Positions 17,229 through 26,784 of a stretch of DNA of 64,000 bases are shown here, in pieces; position 1 is the stretch's first letter, and every line of letters begins with the position of its first letter. A model generated the notes under the pieces. It was given only the letters and a program-made list of their open reading frames with translations, ran no database searches and was not told the origin of the DNA. This stretch comes from Candidatus Aramenus sp. CH1. GTDB lineage: Archaea > Thermoproteota > Thermoprotei_A > Sulfolobales > Sulfolobaceae. Position numbers and translations under genes: made by a program. Location: positions 164,880-228,879 of the forward strand of contig JALBWU010000002.1 of the NCBI GenBank assembly GCA_022678445.1. The letters are read 5' to 3'.

Positions 17229-18560
17229 ATGGCTGAAGAGGAGAGGAAGATAAGCGTAGCCTACGCCACTGCCGTGAGCCTAGGGGCAATAATAGGCTCG
17301 GGGATATTCGTGTTGAGCGGGACAGTGATCTCCCTCGCCGGGGCCCTTTCCTTGGTGGCCTTTGCCTTCGTTGGCTTCATCTCCCTTATCCTAGCCTTCG
17401 AGTTAGGGGAGCTCACGAGCGTGTACCCACAACTGAGGGGCTCTTCGTACTCCTTTGCGTATGAGGCCTTTGGGAGCAACTTGGGCTTTGTCACTGGGGT
17501 CTTGATGTACGTCAGCTACGCAACCAGCGTACCGGCAATAGCCTTGGGCTTCGGCTCCTACTTGAGTGCGTTGCTCGGCTTCGGCTCCCCCTTGGTCTAC
17601 GCCATAGCCCTCATAGTCGTCCTCCACGTGGTCAACCTCCTGGGCGTGCAGAAGGCGGCAGAGACGGACTTTTACCTAGTCGCGATAAAGGTGGCGGTAC
17701 TGGTGTACTTCGTGGTGTTTGCCTTGATAGTGAGCGAGTTCAACCCCTCCCACTTTACGACACCTCCCAACGTAGGTTACGGCTTCTTTGAGTCCATGCA
17801 GGGGATAATATTTGCCTACTCAGGCTTCCAGAGCGTCTCGACTATTGCCCCGGACGTCAAGGGAGGGGGAAACGGGGCAGCTAAGGCCATAGTGTACTCC
17901 GTGCTAATAAGCTTCGTCCTCTACGTCCTGGTCACGGTCTCCCTAATGTCCCTAGCCCCTGCGTCCTCCTTTAAGATAGCGGCAGATCCCCTTTCCTTTG
18001 CCCTAAACTACGTCCACGCGCCGGACTACGTCTACTTGGTGGTAGACGTTGGGGCGCTTATGGCCACAACCTCCGCCACCTTAGCCACCATCTTGACCTC
18101 GGCAAACGTCATCTACCAAGTTAGCGCAGACGGGCTACTGCCAAAGTTCTTCTCCAACTACGACAAGAAGAGGGACGTCCCAGTTAACGGGGTTTTGCTC
18201 ACGTTGGCGATCTCAATAGTGACCTTGTTTGCCGGGAACGTGTACGTCATAGCTTCAATAAGCAACTTCGGCCTCCTCTTTACTTACTTGATGACTACGC
18301 TTGCAATCTTCAAGTTTAGGAGACAGGGGGTGGTTGGGAGCTTCAAGACCCCTGGATATCCTTATCTGCCAACGGTTTCATTGGTGGGTCTGCTGGTGGT
18401 ATTTGTTGGGATGCCAAAGGAGGCCCTGCTGATAGGAGTCATCACTACTTTGGTACTCCTTATGTTTTACGCCATACTAAGGGAAGGGAAGAGGACCTCT
18501 CCAGAGAAGGTGAGGCTCTTTGAGGAGGTCGAAAAATTCTTCGAAGGTCATAAAAGTTAA
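17229..18560 (+). CDS. Amino acid permease (APC superfamily)
   Basis: A roughly 443-residue, twelve-helix carrier. ISVAYATAVSLGAIIGSGIF is the helix-1 substrate-binding motif GxxIGSGIF of the APC family. The conserved FAYSGFQSVSTIAPDVKGGG and SADGLLPKFFSNYDKKRDVP blocks are also present. Start ATG 17229 follows a TATA box by about 40 bases. A TTG at 17211 would add six residues (NPCVR) but precedes the expected transcription start. Probably proton-coupled uptake of an amino acid. It is one of three APC carriers in the window. Confidence 0.87.
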   Translation: MAEEERKISVAYATAVSLGAIIGSGIFVLSGTVISLAGALSLVAFAFVGFISLILAFELGELTSVYPQLRGSSYSFAYEAFGSNLGFVTGVLMYVSYATSVPAIALGFGSYLSALLGFGSPLVYAIALIVVLHVVNLLGVQKAAETDFYLVAIKVAVLVYFVVFALIVSEFNPSHFTTPPNVGYGFFESMQGIIFAYSGFQSVSTIAPDVKGGGNGAAKAIVYSVLISFVLYVLVTVSLMSLAPASSFKIAADPLSFALNYVHAPDYVYLVVDVGALMATTSATLATILTSANVIYQVSADGLLPKFFSNYDKKRDVPVNGVLLTLAISIVTLFAGNVYVIASISNFGLLFTYLMTTLAIFKFRRQGVVGSFKTPGYPYLPTVSLVGLLVVFVGMPKEALLIGVITTLVLLMFYAILREGKRTSPEKVRLFEEVEKFFEGHKS

Positions 18561-18679
18561 TTTAATTTCTAAATTAACAAAATTAAAGATAACATATTAA
18601 CTTTCTTAAACTAATGTCGTGATGAAGTCCATCAGTCCAACGTCTCACGCTTAATACTCAGTCGACGTAGAAATGTAAT

Positions 18680-20092
18680 GTGAGAATAATGAGCCTGAGT
18701 CTGAGCTCAAAGGCAACAATAGGAATAATAGTGGTAGCCTTAATGTCTTTCTCCGTAGTAATGGCGTTTGAAAACGTTACGTTAGCCCAGACCTCTCCAC
18801 AGATCCCGGTGTACAAGGTAGTTGGGTCAGCTGACCTCTCAAACCCCGGTAGCGCTAGCTACTGGAACAACATACCTTGGATCAACATCTCCCTGACTGC
18901 CAACATCCCTAACGCCCCGACCTCTGGGCTGACCCACTACTTATTGGTAAAGGCTGCGTGGAACGGCTCGTGGATATTCGTCTTAGAGGAGTGGCCCTCG
19001 TCTAACCCAGCGTACAACGCGTGGTCTGCCGCAGCGAGTGCTCTATATCCAAATGCCTCTGGTCCAGGACTGTTTAGGATAATCGAGCTGACTCCGGGCA
19101 CGACCTACACAGTAGAGAGCAATTACACCAATTACGTCTCAATAGTGAACGGCAAACAGCTCACAGGGAGGATAGTGCTCAACTACTCTGGGATAACCTT
19201 ACCCGCTCCAAACGGCACGCAAATATACGTAATGCCAAATGGCACCATCCTGCTTTACCACTCCCTGAGGCCCATGGAGGATCTCTTGTACAGCGACGGG
19301 ATGTTCTACGGCTATTACACAAACTCGACCTGGTACTACCCAGACAGGGCTGCCATTATGTGGTACCTAGGAAGCGGCACCCCCACTAAGGACGGGATGA
19401 ACATAGGCGCTAAGTACCCTGGACAGCAGTTTGACGGGGTTACCTTTAAGGTCGCCGGCGGTTCCTTGGCACAACAGGGAGGTTCGGCAAACATATGGAT
19501 GTGGGTATCTGGAGCCACGTGGAACAACGCTACCTACGACCCCGCATTTAAGGCCAACTTGTGGGAGAGCGAGTCGCTGACTGGTCTCCCTTACGTTGAT
19601 CCTGGCGACCACGGTTTCGCGGTCCCGCTTTACACCAATAACACTAACATGTACGAGGTGGACACGGCAGGCATCTGGTACACACCCGTAGCTTCAAGTG
19701 GGCTAAACGGCTCCTTGTTCTTCATATGGACTGGGGCAAAGTACGTGGACGGAAACTGGGTCGTAGAGTTCGCGAGACCTTTGGCGGTACCACCAGCTTA
19801 CGAGCCCTACATGCCTAACATAACCGTAGGGAAGACGTACTACGTTGCGTTTGCTGTATGGCAAGGACCCTTAGGCGAGACGCTCTTCGACAAGTCCATC
19901 ACGCCGAGCTTCCTGACTTTACAGCTGGTAACTACCCCTCCCACTACCATGACCTCCACTTCAACCACCAGCTCCACTACAGCGCCCTCCGTGTCCTCCT
20001 CCATACCCTCGACCACCGTTGACGTTACTCTGGTAGGGGTAGTGATAGCCATAGTGGCCTTGATCGCTCTATACGTGGTGTACAGAAGATGA
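18680..20092 (+). CDS. cbsA: Cytochrome b558/566 subunit A
   Basis: A 470-residue secreted, membrane-tethered glycoprotein. It has an N-terminal signal segment (residues about 10-32), an exterior domain with many N-glycosylation sequons, a Ser/Thr-rich stalk ([16 protein letters not shown]) and a C-terminal anchor ending in YVVYRR. The exterior domain (from [20 protein letters not shown], with [20 protein letters not shown] later) matches the ethylbenzene-dehydrogenase-type heme domain of the highly glycosylated CbsA cytochrome of Sulfolobus. The gene order cbsA-cbsB-soxL-soxN-odsN is the same as in Sulfolobus acidocaldarius. The start is GTG 18680 or ATG 18689. It presumably passes electrons from outside donors to the membrane chain. 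Confidence 0.9.
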   Translation: MRIMSLSLSSKATIGIIVVALMSFSVVMAFENVTLAQTSPQIPVYKVVGSADLSNPGSASYWNNIPWINISLTANIPNAPTSGLTHYLLVKAAWNGSWIFVLEEWPSSNPAYNAWSAAASALYPNASGPGLFRIIELTPGTTYTVESNYTNYVSIVNGKQLTGRIVLNYSGITLPAPNGTQIYVMPNGTILLYHSLRPMEDLLYSDGMFYGYYTNSTWYYPDRAAIMWYLGSGTPTKDGMNIGAKYPGQQFDGVTFKVAGGSLAQQGGSANIWMWVSGATWNNATYDPAFKANLWESESLTGLPYVDPGDHGFAVPLYTNNTNMYEVDTAGIWYTPVASSGLNGSLFFIWTGAKYVDGNWVVEFARPLAVPPAYEPYMPNITVGKTYYVAFAVWQGPLGETLFDKSITPSFLTLQLVTTPPTTMTSTSTTSSTTAPSVSSSIPSTTVDVTLVGVVIAIVALIALYVVYRR

Positions 20093-21051
20093 GTTTGTTC
20101 AAGGAGATCAAAGGTAATTTCAACGTTTTTTTGGCTATCCTAGGTATCTCGTCTTTTTTCCAGTTTGCCTTTAAGGAGGCGTTCATGTACCCCTCAGTTC
20201 TTCCACTTAACGTGCCGTATGAGTCCCAGCTTGAGGAGATAGGAAACGTGTTCTTCTACCTCTACTTTCTCTCAATGACTTTCGTTTCGTTCATCCTTGG
20301 TAACAAGTACAGGGTAATGTACCTTGTAGGCTTCTCCCTGGTGGCCTCGTTCTTGGCCTCCGTCGTGCCTGGGTACAACTTGTCCCCGCTTTGGTATTAC
20401 TTCGAGGTATTCATAGGGGTAATAGGGATAGCGCTAGTCTTAGAGAGCCTCCTCAAGTCGTCTATCCGTTCCCTCCTCTTAGTCCCCTCTGCTCTGCTGG
20501 TTGTCGCGGGGGTTGTTGCGTCCATCTCGTTGAACGTCTACCACCAGGCACTCTTCGCCAACTACCTTGCCCTCTACCTCGCGTCCCTAGCGGGGTTTCT
20601 CCTGTACGTCGTAATTTGGAGGAAGATAAAGTCTGTCAGGACTTACGCGGGATTAGGCGTCTTCCTCCTGATCCTAGTCCCTTTTCTTTTCCTGGAGAAA
20701 CAAGTCGCAGAAAACAGATACATGGAGATGCTAATGAACATGATCCTCCCCTCAGTCCTCGGTATAGACCTCTACAACCCCTTCCAAATAGTCTACCTTG
20801 TGTTTGCCATGGGCATGTCGTTTGCCCTTGTGTTTATGGCGTTGATCAAGGGTAACTACTCTGCAGGCATAGGCTACCTAATGCTCTTCAGCACCGTCTT
20901 CTTGGGCATTGAAGGCTACTTACTCCTTGTGTACATGTTATCCCCTGTTGTGGGCTTTAGCCTTATGACCTACGCCGACGATGGCGAGCCTTTATGGTAC
21001 TTAGCCAGGGGAAAATTAGTCCAACGGGTAAAGGATAAATCAAGCCAATGA
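20089..21051 (+). CDS. cbsB: Cytochrome b558/566 subunit B
   Basis: A 320-residue hydrophobic protein with about nine to ten membrane segments, starting four bases inside cbsA (ATGA overlap). The position and topology match CbsB, the membrane partner of the CbsA heme protein. No cofactor-binding motif is obvious. It is the least conserved part of the cluster, so the assignment rests mainly on context. Followed by soxL after 24 bases. Confidence 0.85.
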   Translation: MSLFKEIKGNFNVFLAILGISSFFQFAFKEAFMYPSVLPLNVPYESQLEEIGNVFFYLYFLSMTFVSFILGNKYRVMYLVGFSLVASFLASVVPGYNLSPLWYYFEVFIGVIGIALVLESLLKSSIRSLLLVPSALLVVAGVVASISLNVYHQALFANYLALYLASLAGFLLYVVIWRKIKSVRTYAGLGVFLLILVPFLFLEKQVAENRYMEMLMNMILPSVLGIDLYNPFQIVYLVFAMGMSFALVFMALIKGNYSAGIGYLMLFSTVFLGIEGYLLLVYMLSPVVGFSLMTYADDGEPLWYLARGKLVQRVKDKSSQ

Positions 21052-21075
21052 GATTTTTCTGTTTAGTGGTGCGAG

Positions 21076-22050
21076 TTGATAAAGTTCAAGATAGGAAAAG
21101 ACGAAAGGGAAGTACTAGACTACTCCAACTTGACGTTCTTTAGGAAGCTGGCCAGCAAGATAAGGGATCCAAGGACCAAGTTCGACGTTAAGGAGTTCGC
21201 AAAGAGGGGAGACGACTACTTGTTCAACTACGTTAACAAGAACGTGGGCAGCGTGGACGAGAAGAGGAGGAAGTTCCTCAAGTCGCTGGTATTTGGGATC
21301 GCAGCCGCTGCTGTGGTAGGGATAATCCCAGGGGTCAGGGTCCTAGTACCGCCAACAATTACCGCCACTTCCGGGTTCCCGAAGTCGCTCTTGGTGGACT
21401 CCTCTGGGAACCCCATAAAGGCATCTTCCTTACCGGTCAACAGCCCCGTGATCGTCCTGTTTGAGTACCCAATGACAGGCGAGCCCAACTTCCTGCTTAA
21501 TCTGGGGGACTCTAAAGGGAACCCCGTGGAGATACCCCCGACGACAGTTACCATACCTCAGACGGGCAAGACGTACCAGTTCCCTGGGGGAGTAGGGCCC
21601 AACAAGTCCATAGTGGCCTACTCTGCCATCTGTCAGCACTTGGGGTGTACTCCGCCGTATATCCACTTCTACCCTCCACAGTACGTCAGCCCAGCCCAAC
21701 TTACAGCCTCTGAGCCCGACCAGCTGAGTGCTGAAGCGTTGCTGGCGGCAAAGCAGAACCACGTCGCCGCCCTAATTCACTGCGACTGTCACGGCTCGAC
21801 TTACGACCCATACAAGGGGGCAGCAGTATTAACGGGACCTACGGTTAGACCCCTTCCCTCCGTGCTGTTAGAGTGGGACTCCACAAGTGACTACTTATAC
21901 GCAATAGGCGCAATAGGCGTCGCCACCTACCCCAATGGAGCAAACGGCGTCCCCTCTAAGGATCCAACGGACGACTTGAGCAATAGCTACGGGAGGCCAG
22001 TAGGGGACAAGAGTACAGTCTCGGAGACTGAGAACCCGTTCTCCTCATGA
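21076..22050 (+). CDS. soxL: Rieske iron-sulfur protein SoxL
   Basis: A 324-residue Rieske protein. The [2Fe-2S] ligands are Cys186 and His188 (SAICQHLGC) and Cys236 and His239 (HCDCHGSTY), with the disulfide pair Cys191/Cys238. A twin-arginine motif RRKFLK at residues 64-69 precedes a hydrophobic segment, so the folded protein is probably exported by Tat and stays anchored with its cluster domain outside. The first 60 residues are cytoplasmic and charged. Start is TTG 21076 with GGTG eight bases upstream. It works with SoxN as a bc1-like quinol oxidase module. Confidence 0.92.
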   Translation: MIKFKIGKDEREVLDYSNLTFFRKLASKIRDPRTKFDVKEFAKRGDDYLFNYVNKNVGSVDEKRRKFLKSLVFGIAAAAVVGIIPGVRVLVPPTITATSGFPKSLLVDSSGNPIKASSLPVNSPVIVLFEYPMTGEPNFLLNLGDSKGNPVEIPPTTVTIPQTGKTYQFPGGVGPNKSIVAYSAICQHLGCTPPYIHFYPPQYVSPAQLTASEPDQLSAEALLAAKQNHVAALIHCDCHGSTYDPYKGAAVLTGPTVRPLPSVLLEWDSTSDYLYAIGAIGVATYPNGANGVPSKDPTDDLSNSYGRPVGDKSTVSETENPFSS

Positions 22051-22094
22051 GTCTAACGTTTTACCCTTTTATCTGTCCTTGAAGAGGTGATCTT

Positions 22095-23696
22095 ATGGGA
22101 GTATCAGAATGGTTTAAGGAGAGGTTAGGTCTAGATGACCTACCGTTCTTCAGAACGCCGGACTACATGTACAAAGTAGAGTACTGGCTAGGGGCTTTAG
22201 TGGCAGCCTCGTTCATCTACACTGTGATATCCGGGTTGATCCTCCTCCTATATTATAACCCCGAGGCTGGATACAGTTCTACTGAGACCCTCATACAGAA
22301 GGTCCCTTACGGCTCCGTGGTATTGTACAGCCACCTGTACGGCGCCTACGCCATGATAATCCTCGCGTACGTCCACATGTTCAGGAACTACTTCGACGGA
22401 GCGTACAAGAAGCCCAGGGAACTGCTCTGGATCCTTGGAGTCCTCATGTTGGTGTTGACGCTTGGGACTGCGTTCCTCGGGTACAGCTTGATAGGTGACG
22501 CTCTGGCGACTAGCGCAGTGGACGTGGGAGAGGGGATAATAACCAGCATACCAAGTTTGTCCTTCCTCATACCGATACTCTTCGGCAACTACGACGCTGG
22601 AGACTACGGTAGGGTGCTCGCATGGCACATAATCCTAGCAGCGCTGATAGGGGTGCTCTTCATGCTCCACTTCTTCATGGCAGAGCACTACGGTATGATG
22701 CCCTCAAAGAAGGAAAAGAACAAGGCTCCAGCGGTCTACACTAAGGAGGAGTGGCAGAAGTTCAACCCTTGGTGGCCGAGGAACTTCGTGTACATGACGT
22801 CCCTTGTTTTCATGACCTGGGGCTTCATACTGCTCATACCAAACGCCTTGGCATACTTGAACGGACTACCACAAGAGCTTAACCCCTTCCTCAACCCGAA
22901 GCCAGCTCCACCGCCCAACAGCCCAGCTGCGGCCCACATAACCACTTACCCGCCGTGGTTCTTCCTATTCCTCTACAAGATTGCCGACTTCACCAGCGAC
23001 GTGGTCATATTCCTGCTAATAGGCGTCATAATACCCCTAGTTTACCTATTGTTAGTGCCATTCATAGACAAGTCGCCTTACTTGGACCTCAAGAAGAGGA
23101 GGCTGTTCACTGCCTTTGGGATCTTAATGATAACCTACTTGATACAGACAACGGTCTGGGGAGATCTCACCCCTGGCATCGAGATACCAGTATATCAGCA
23201 GGTAATAGTGTACTTACCGCCCGCAGCAATAACGTTGGCCGGAGTGTTCCTCATACCGACCTCTAGGAAGGCTGTGGCATCGCCTTACGGTACGCTGGGT
23301 TTCCTAGTAGCTTCCTTGCTGTTCTCCGGATCCTTAGTGACGCTCGTCGTAAGCCCCTCTGCGTTGACGGCAACGGTCTTCGCGTTGTTCACGGTGTTGT
23401 TCCTGCTAGCTGCAAGGAGCTTAACCCCTGCGGTGATAAGAGTGGAGAAACAGAGCCAGCAACCGGAGCCGCAGCCCGTCGTCTCGGAGAGTCCGAGGAA
23501 CTTGGAGGTAAAGAAGAGGCTCGCTGAAATCCTCATCAGTTTGTTGTTTATAGTGTCAGTGGTGCTGGCGGCTCAGCTATGGACCATCCCTGCCACTGGC
23601 TACGCGTCCAACATGTTCGGAATAGACTTAGGCCTAATATTCGTCATGCTGGGCGAGGCAATATCTTTATACCACTACGTTGTATATAGAAAGTGA
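22095..23696 (+). CDS. soxN: Cytochrome b of the bc1-like complex, SoxN
   Basis: A 533-residue fused cytochrome b (b6 plus subunit IV type). Heme ligands are His80/His94 and His178/His192, both pairs 14 residues apart. The Qo-site motif, usually PEWY, is PPWF here (Pro286-Phe289), inside THITTYPPWFF-like context. About 12 membrane segments are present, with a charged linker (EKQSQQPEPQPVVSESP) before the last two. It oxidises quinol (caldariella-type) together with SoxL and passes electrons to the CbsAB cytochrome. It lies 44 bases after soxL and 6 bases before odsN. Confidence 0.92.
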   Translation: MGVSEWFKERLGLDDLPFFRTPDYMYKVEYWLGALVAASFIYTVISGLILLLYYNPEAGYSSTETLIQKVPYGSVVLYSHLYGAYAMIILAYVHMFRNYFDGAYKKPRELLWILGVLMLVLTLGTAFLGYSLIGDALATSAVDVGEGIITSIPSLSFLIPILFGNYDAGDYGRVLAWHIILAALIGVLFMLHFFMAEHYGMMPSKKEKNKAPAVYTKEEWQKFNPWWPRNFVYMTSLVFMTWGFILLIPNALAYLNGLPQELNPFLNPKPAPPPNSPAAAHITTYPPWFFLFLYKIADFTSDVVIFLLIGVIIPLVYLLLVPFIDKSPYLDLKKRRLFTAFGILMITYLIQTTVWGDLTPGIEIPVYQQVIVYLPPAAITLAGVFLIPTSRKAVASPYGTLGFLVASLLFSGSLVTLVVSPSALTATVFALFTVLFLLAARSLTPAVIRVEKQSQQPEPQPVVSESPRNLEVKKRLAEILISLLFIVSVVLAAQLWTIPATGYASNMFGIDLGLIFVMLGEAISLYHYVVYRK

Positions 23697-23702
23697 AAGG
23701 AA

Positions 23703-23996
23703 ATGATCAACGTCGGTTTTTACTACAAGGTCAGAAAGGGGCACGAGAAGGAGTTCGAGGAGAAGTTCTCGGAAGTACTTAAGCTACTAAAGGGCAGCGA
23801 ATCTGGGCTACTGGACGCAAAGCTGTACAAGGCAGTGGACGACCCGTCAGAGTACTTGATATATACCGTGTGGAAAGACCTAGACTCCTTCAGGAAGTTC
23901 ACTACTAGCAACGCCTATAGGAGCACCGTGGAATACGGTAAGACGATATTAGAGGGCAGACCTTCCCACAAGGTACTGCAGGAGCTCAACTCGTAA
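23703..23996 (+). CDS. odsN: OdsN, antibiotic biosynthesis monooxygenase (ABM)-like protein
   Basis: A 97-residue ABM-fold protein with MINVGFYYKVRKGHEKEFEE at its start and a DDPSEYLIYTVWKDLDSFRK block that is standard for dimeric ferredoxin-like ABM/heme-degrading proteins. It is the last gene of the cbsAB-soxLN-odsN cluster, starting six bases after soxN. The role in the respiratory cluster is unknown, and heme or quinone handling is a reasonable guess. A T-run after the stop (23996-24003) may end transcription. Confidence 0.88.
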   Translation: MINVGFYYKVRKGHEKEFEEKFSEVLKLLKGSESGLLDAKLYKAVDDPSEYLIYTVWKDLDSFRKFTTSNAYRSTVEYGKTILEGRPSHKVLQELNS

Positions 23997-24128
23997 TTTT
24001 TTCCTACCCTTGTTTTTCCCCGCACGCTTTTTCCTTCACACCACTGAAAACATGACTTCGTGCGAGATTTGAACGGTTACTAGTGGTCTACGAGTTAGAA
24101 GGTTTTCCTCCTGAGTCGATATTATCCC

Positions 24129-24205
24129 ATGAAGAAAGTCCTGTTCTTAGTCGGAGAGGCGTTCGAAGACATAGAGCTCCTCTACCCGTTTTACAAGGTC
24201 ATTGA
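24129..24205 (+). pseudogene. PfpI/DJ-1 family N-terminal fragment, cut by a CRISPR repeat
   Basis: ATG 24129 opens MKKVLFLVGEAFEDIELLYP followed by FYKVID, the first 26 residues of a PfpI/DJ-1 class glutamine amidotransferase-like protein (protease/deglycase family). At 24206 the coding sequence stops matching and a CRISPR repeat begins. The frame runs on through the repeat to a stop at 24240-24242. The nucleophile-elbow Cys region and the rest of the gene are absent from the window. Confidence 0.8.
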
Positions 24206-24294
24206 CTTTCAATCCCTTTCGGGATGCATCATGCACGCGTAAACAGAATGACCCCAGTCGCATTTAAATCTTTCAATCCCTTTCGGGATGCATC
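24206..24294 (-). CRISPR. Minimal CRISPR unit: two identical 25-nt repeats around one 39-nt spacer
   Basis: Repeats at 24206-24230 and 24270-24294 are identical over 25 bases (begin CTTTCAAT, middle CCCTTTCGGG, end ATGCATC). On the minus strand they end ATTGAAAG, the 5' handle of Sulfolobales crRNAs, and carry a short internal palindrome CCCGAAAGGG. The spacer is 24231-24269, 39 bases, a normal length for Sulfolobales. No leader and no cas gene is in the window. The unit is flanked on one side by a pfpI gene stub and on the other, with no gap, by a tnpB tail, so it is a captured fragment of an array or an off-site integration. Confidence 0.85.
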
Positions 24295-24407
24295 TCAACG
24301 GAGCGTTAAACATTATGAAACTTGGCGTGAAGAAGATTGTTAATGCGTTGAAGAAGCCTTTTTCCTTTCTCGTCACATCACGGAGTAACTCCCATAAAGG
24401 GGAGTAA
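24294..24407 (+). pseudogene. TnpB C-terminal fragment
   Basis: A frame starting in the last base of the second CRISPR repeat encodes LNGALNIMKLGVKKIVNALK and continues to TAA at 24405-24407. This is the very end of an IS200/IS605 TnpB (the NGALNI helix after the last catalytic acidic residue), and it matches the C-terminus of the copy near 48.9 kb. All catalytic residues are missing. Confidence 0.85.
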
Positions 24408-24455
24408 CGCCTTAGACCTTAGCGGAACCCTCGCAGGGCGGGGAGGGGTCAGTAT
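24370..24455 (+). repeat. IS200/IS605 right-end block with terminal hairpin
   Basis: From ACATCACGGAGTAACTCCCA onward the sequence matches the right end of the 48.8 kb element. It contains the hairpin ACTCCCATAAAGGGGAGT and ends in the conserved CCCTCGCAGGGCGGGGAGGG. In TnpB systems the guide RNA (omega RNA) derives from just this 3' region, so a residual RNA could still be made. Confidence 0.65.
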
Positions 24456-24575
24456 AAGCCTTTTGCCTAGTATTAATTCAGTTGTGCACAAATACAGATT
24501 AAATAGATTTGTAGTACTGAAGTGCTCCTATCATAAAATTTTTTAGTGGGTTCAAGAATGTATTGACGGATAAGA

Positions 24576-26675
24576 ATGGCAGGAAGGTTCAGAGGTGTAT
24601 TAGTCCTCCTTTTAATGCTAGCTGGATTTGTAGTAAGTCCTATGTTCTTGATAACTGTCAACTCGTCAGCTGGGACTACAGTAACCCCAAGTAACCCTTC
24701 CACGCTTGTAGACGTTTCCCAGGTTAGCCCGCCAGACGCACTAGATCCGGCTACTGGCTTTTACGTACAGGATGGACCCCTATTCACTGCGGTTTTCCAG
24801 GAACTTGTAGAGTACAACGGCTCGAACTACCTGCAGGTGGTCCCAGTGATAGCCCAAAACTGGACAACTAGCAACTACGAGAACTGGACCTTCTACATAA
24901 GGCACGGCGTCTATTTCCCAGACGGCGTTCAAGTCAACGCCACCACAGTGTGGTTCTCCTTCTACAGGACAATACTAATGGGTCAAGGTCCAGGAGTGGC
25001 GAACTACATAGAGCTCCTCTTTAGCGCCTCTGAGTACAGCCAGACGGGTTACGCTCTACCTTGGGGAGTTGCTGCCGCGATACAAAACGTCACTGGGCTC
25101 CCAACTACTACCAACGCTACGTTAGCAGCGGAAGTCCTAGCTTCCATACTCTCCCACTTCAACGTTAATAACGAGACAATAATGAAGATAATGGAGTACC
25201 CATACCAAGCAGTCGTTGTCAAAGGGCCTTACGAGGTAGAGATCAACACGCTCGAGCCCTACTCTGACTTCTTGCTGGACATAGCTAGCTGGTGGGGAGC
25301 CATAGTGAACCCGGTTTTCGTTGACGAGCACGGAGGAGTCCAGCCTAACACTCCTAACTCCTACATAGACACCAACGGAATGAACGGTACCGGACCATAC
25401 GTCATAAAGAGTGTGGGACCAAGCCTATCCGAAGTAGTACTAGAGAAGAACCCCAACTACTGGGCCCAAAACGTCACTGGGATCCCATCTGTGGCTGAGC
25501 CAGCCCACATACAGTACATAGAGATTGAGTACGGCCTCTCCCACACAGCCAGAGTAGAGGACTTCGACACGAACAAGGCTCAGATCTCCTACGTCTCCAT
25601 ACCTTACTTAGACCAAATATACAACGGCTACCAGTACAGGTCAGAGGTGAGCTTCAACCAGGTATTCCTCAACTTAGGATATCAGCCAGCAGTATTCTAC
25701 TTGTCGCTAAACATGCAGGTGTTTCCCACCAACATAACTGCCTTCAGGGAGGCCATCGCTTACGCGATAAACTACAGCCAGCTACTCCAGATCTTCAACT
25801 ACCACGGACAGACGCTAGCAATTGAGTACCTAGGACCTATATCTCCGGTCTTCCCAATTTACAACCAGACCATGAAGATGGACCACTTAACGCCGTTTAC
25901 CTACAACTACACGATGGCTCTGCATTACCTGCAGGAGGCTGGAGAGGAGGGGCACTTCTACGTGGTTTTGCCTAACGGCACCGCCATAGGCGACACCAGC
26001 GGTACCCAGCTGCCAACCTTAACTATATATGCACTGGCACCCGTAAACGAGCTTGAGGAGGAGGAGTTGAGCGTCGTTCAGCACTCCCTACAGCAGGTAG
26101 GGATAGCCACTTCCATCCAGTTGGTGTTGCCCTCCGTGACGGACAACTGGATTACCCCAAGCGCTACCCCAGCCATAGTAGACCTAGGGTGGTTCCCAGA
26201 CTGGCCAGACCCAGTGTTCCAGGAGTTAATACCTCAGACTGACGTGTTGTATGGAGGCATTTCCGGAGACTTAGCGTGGGTGAATATATCTACTCTCCAG
26301 CAGATATACAAGACCTTGCCCTTCTTGACTAACGAGACGCAGAAGGTTGACGAGGTAGCTCAAGTATACAACATACTGCATCAAGAGGTTCCATACGTGT
26401 ATCTGCCCAACCCAATAGCCTACTTATTCGTACAGCCTTACGTCAAAGGCTTTGTCTACAACCCGTTTGTAGGCTACTTCTACAACATGATGTACTACCA
26501 GCAGTACAGTCCCTCTGTTACTACCACTACCAGCACCACCCCTACCACAACAATGTCCACCCCCACGCCCAGCACCACCCCTACCACTTCGTCCCTTACT
26601 ATTGACGCCATAATCGGCGTAGTAGTCGTAGTAATCATTATCGTTGTGGCAGTAGTGGCGTTAAGGAGGCGTTAA
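24576..26675 (+). CDS. ABC transporter substrate-binding protein, oligopeptide/dipeptide type (family 5), system 1
   Basis: A 699-residue surface binding protein. The N-terminal signal segment spans residues about 7-28. The family-5 binding domain runs from DVSQVSPPDALDPATGFYVQ to about residue 640, with the typical NMQVFPTNITAFREAIAYAI and DLGWFPDWPDP blocks. A Thr/Ser/Pro stalk (TTTTSTTPTTTMSTPTPSTT) leads to a C-terminal membrane anchor ending RRR, the usual build of Sulfolobales binding proteins that stand on the membrane under the S-layer. It heads an operon with two permeases and two ATPases. Ligand (peptides or oligosaccharides) cannot be told from sequence. Confidence 0.9.
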   Translation: MAGRFRGVLVLLLMLAGFVVSPMFLITVNSSAGTTVTPSNPSTLVDVSQVSPPDALDPATGFYVQDGPLFTAVFQELVEYNGSNYLQVVPVIAQNWTTSNYENWTFYIRHGVYFPDGVQVNATTVWFSFYRTILMGQGPGVANYIELLFSASEYSQTGYALPWGVAAAIQNVTGLPTTTNATLAAEVLASILSHFNVNNETIMKIMEYPYQAVVVKGPYEVEINTLEPYSDFLLDIASWWGAIVNPVFVDEHGGVQPNTPNSYIDTNGMNGTGPYVIKSVGPSLSEVVLEKNPNYWAQNVTGIPSVAEPAHIQYIEIEYGLSHTARVEDFDTNKAQISYVSIPYLDQIYNGYQYRSEVSFNQVFLNLGYQPAVFYLSLNMQVFPTNITAFREAIAYAINYSQLLQIFNYHGQTLAIEYLGPISPVFPIYNQTMKMDHLTPFTYNYTMALHYLQEAGEEGHFYVVLPNGTAIGDTSGTQLPTLTIYALAPVNELEEEELSVVQHSLQQVGIATSIQLVLPSVTDNWITPSATPAIVDLGWFPDWPDPVFQELIPQTDVLYGGISGDLAWVNISTLQQIYKTLPFLTNETQKVDEVAQVYNILHQEVPYVYLPNPIAYLFVQPYVKGFVYNPFVGYFYNMMYYQQYSPSVTTTTSTTPTTTMSTPTPSTTPTTSSLTIDAIIGVVVVVIIIVVAVVALRRR

Positions 26676-26784
26676 AAGTTTTTTTATTTCTTAGTATAAT
26701 TTTTGAATAAAGTTTTATCATGAGCTATTCTTCTGCGAGAAAAAGATTTATTAGCAGTATAAATCTTATTGAACAGGAAAGGGA

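Noticed and set aside
24129..24242. 37-residue protein reading through the CRISPR repeat
   Set aside because: The first 26 codons match PfpI and the remainder is repeat and spacer sequence, so this is a fusion artefact rather than a gene.
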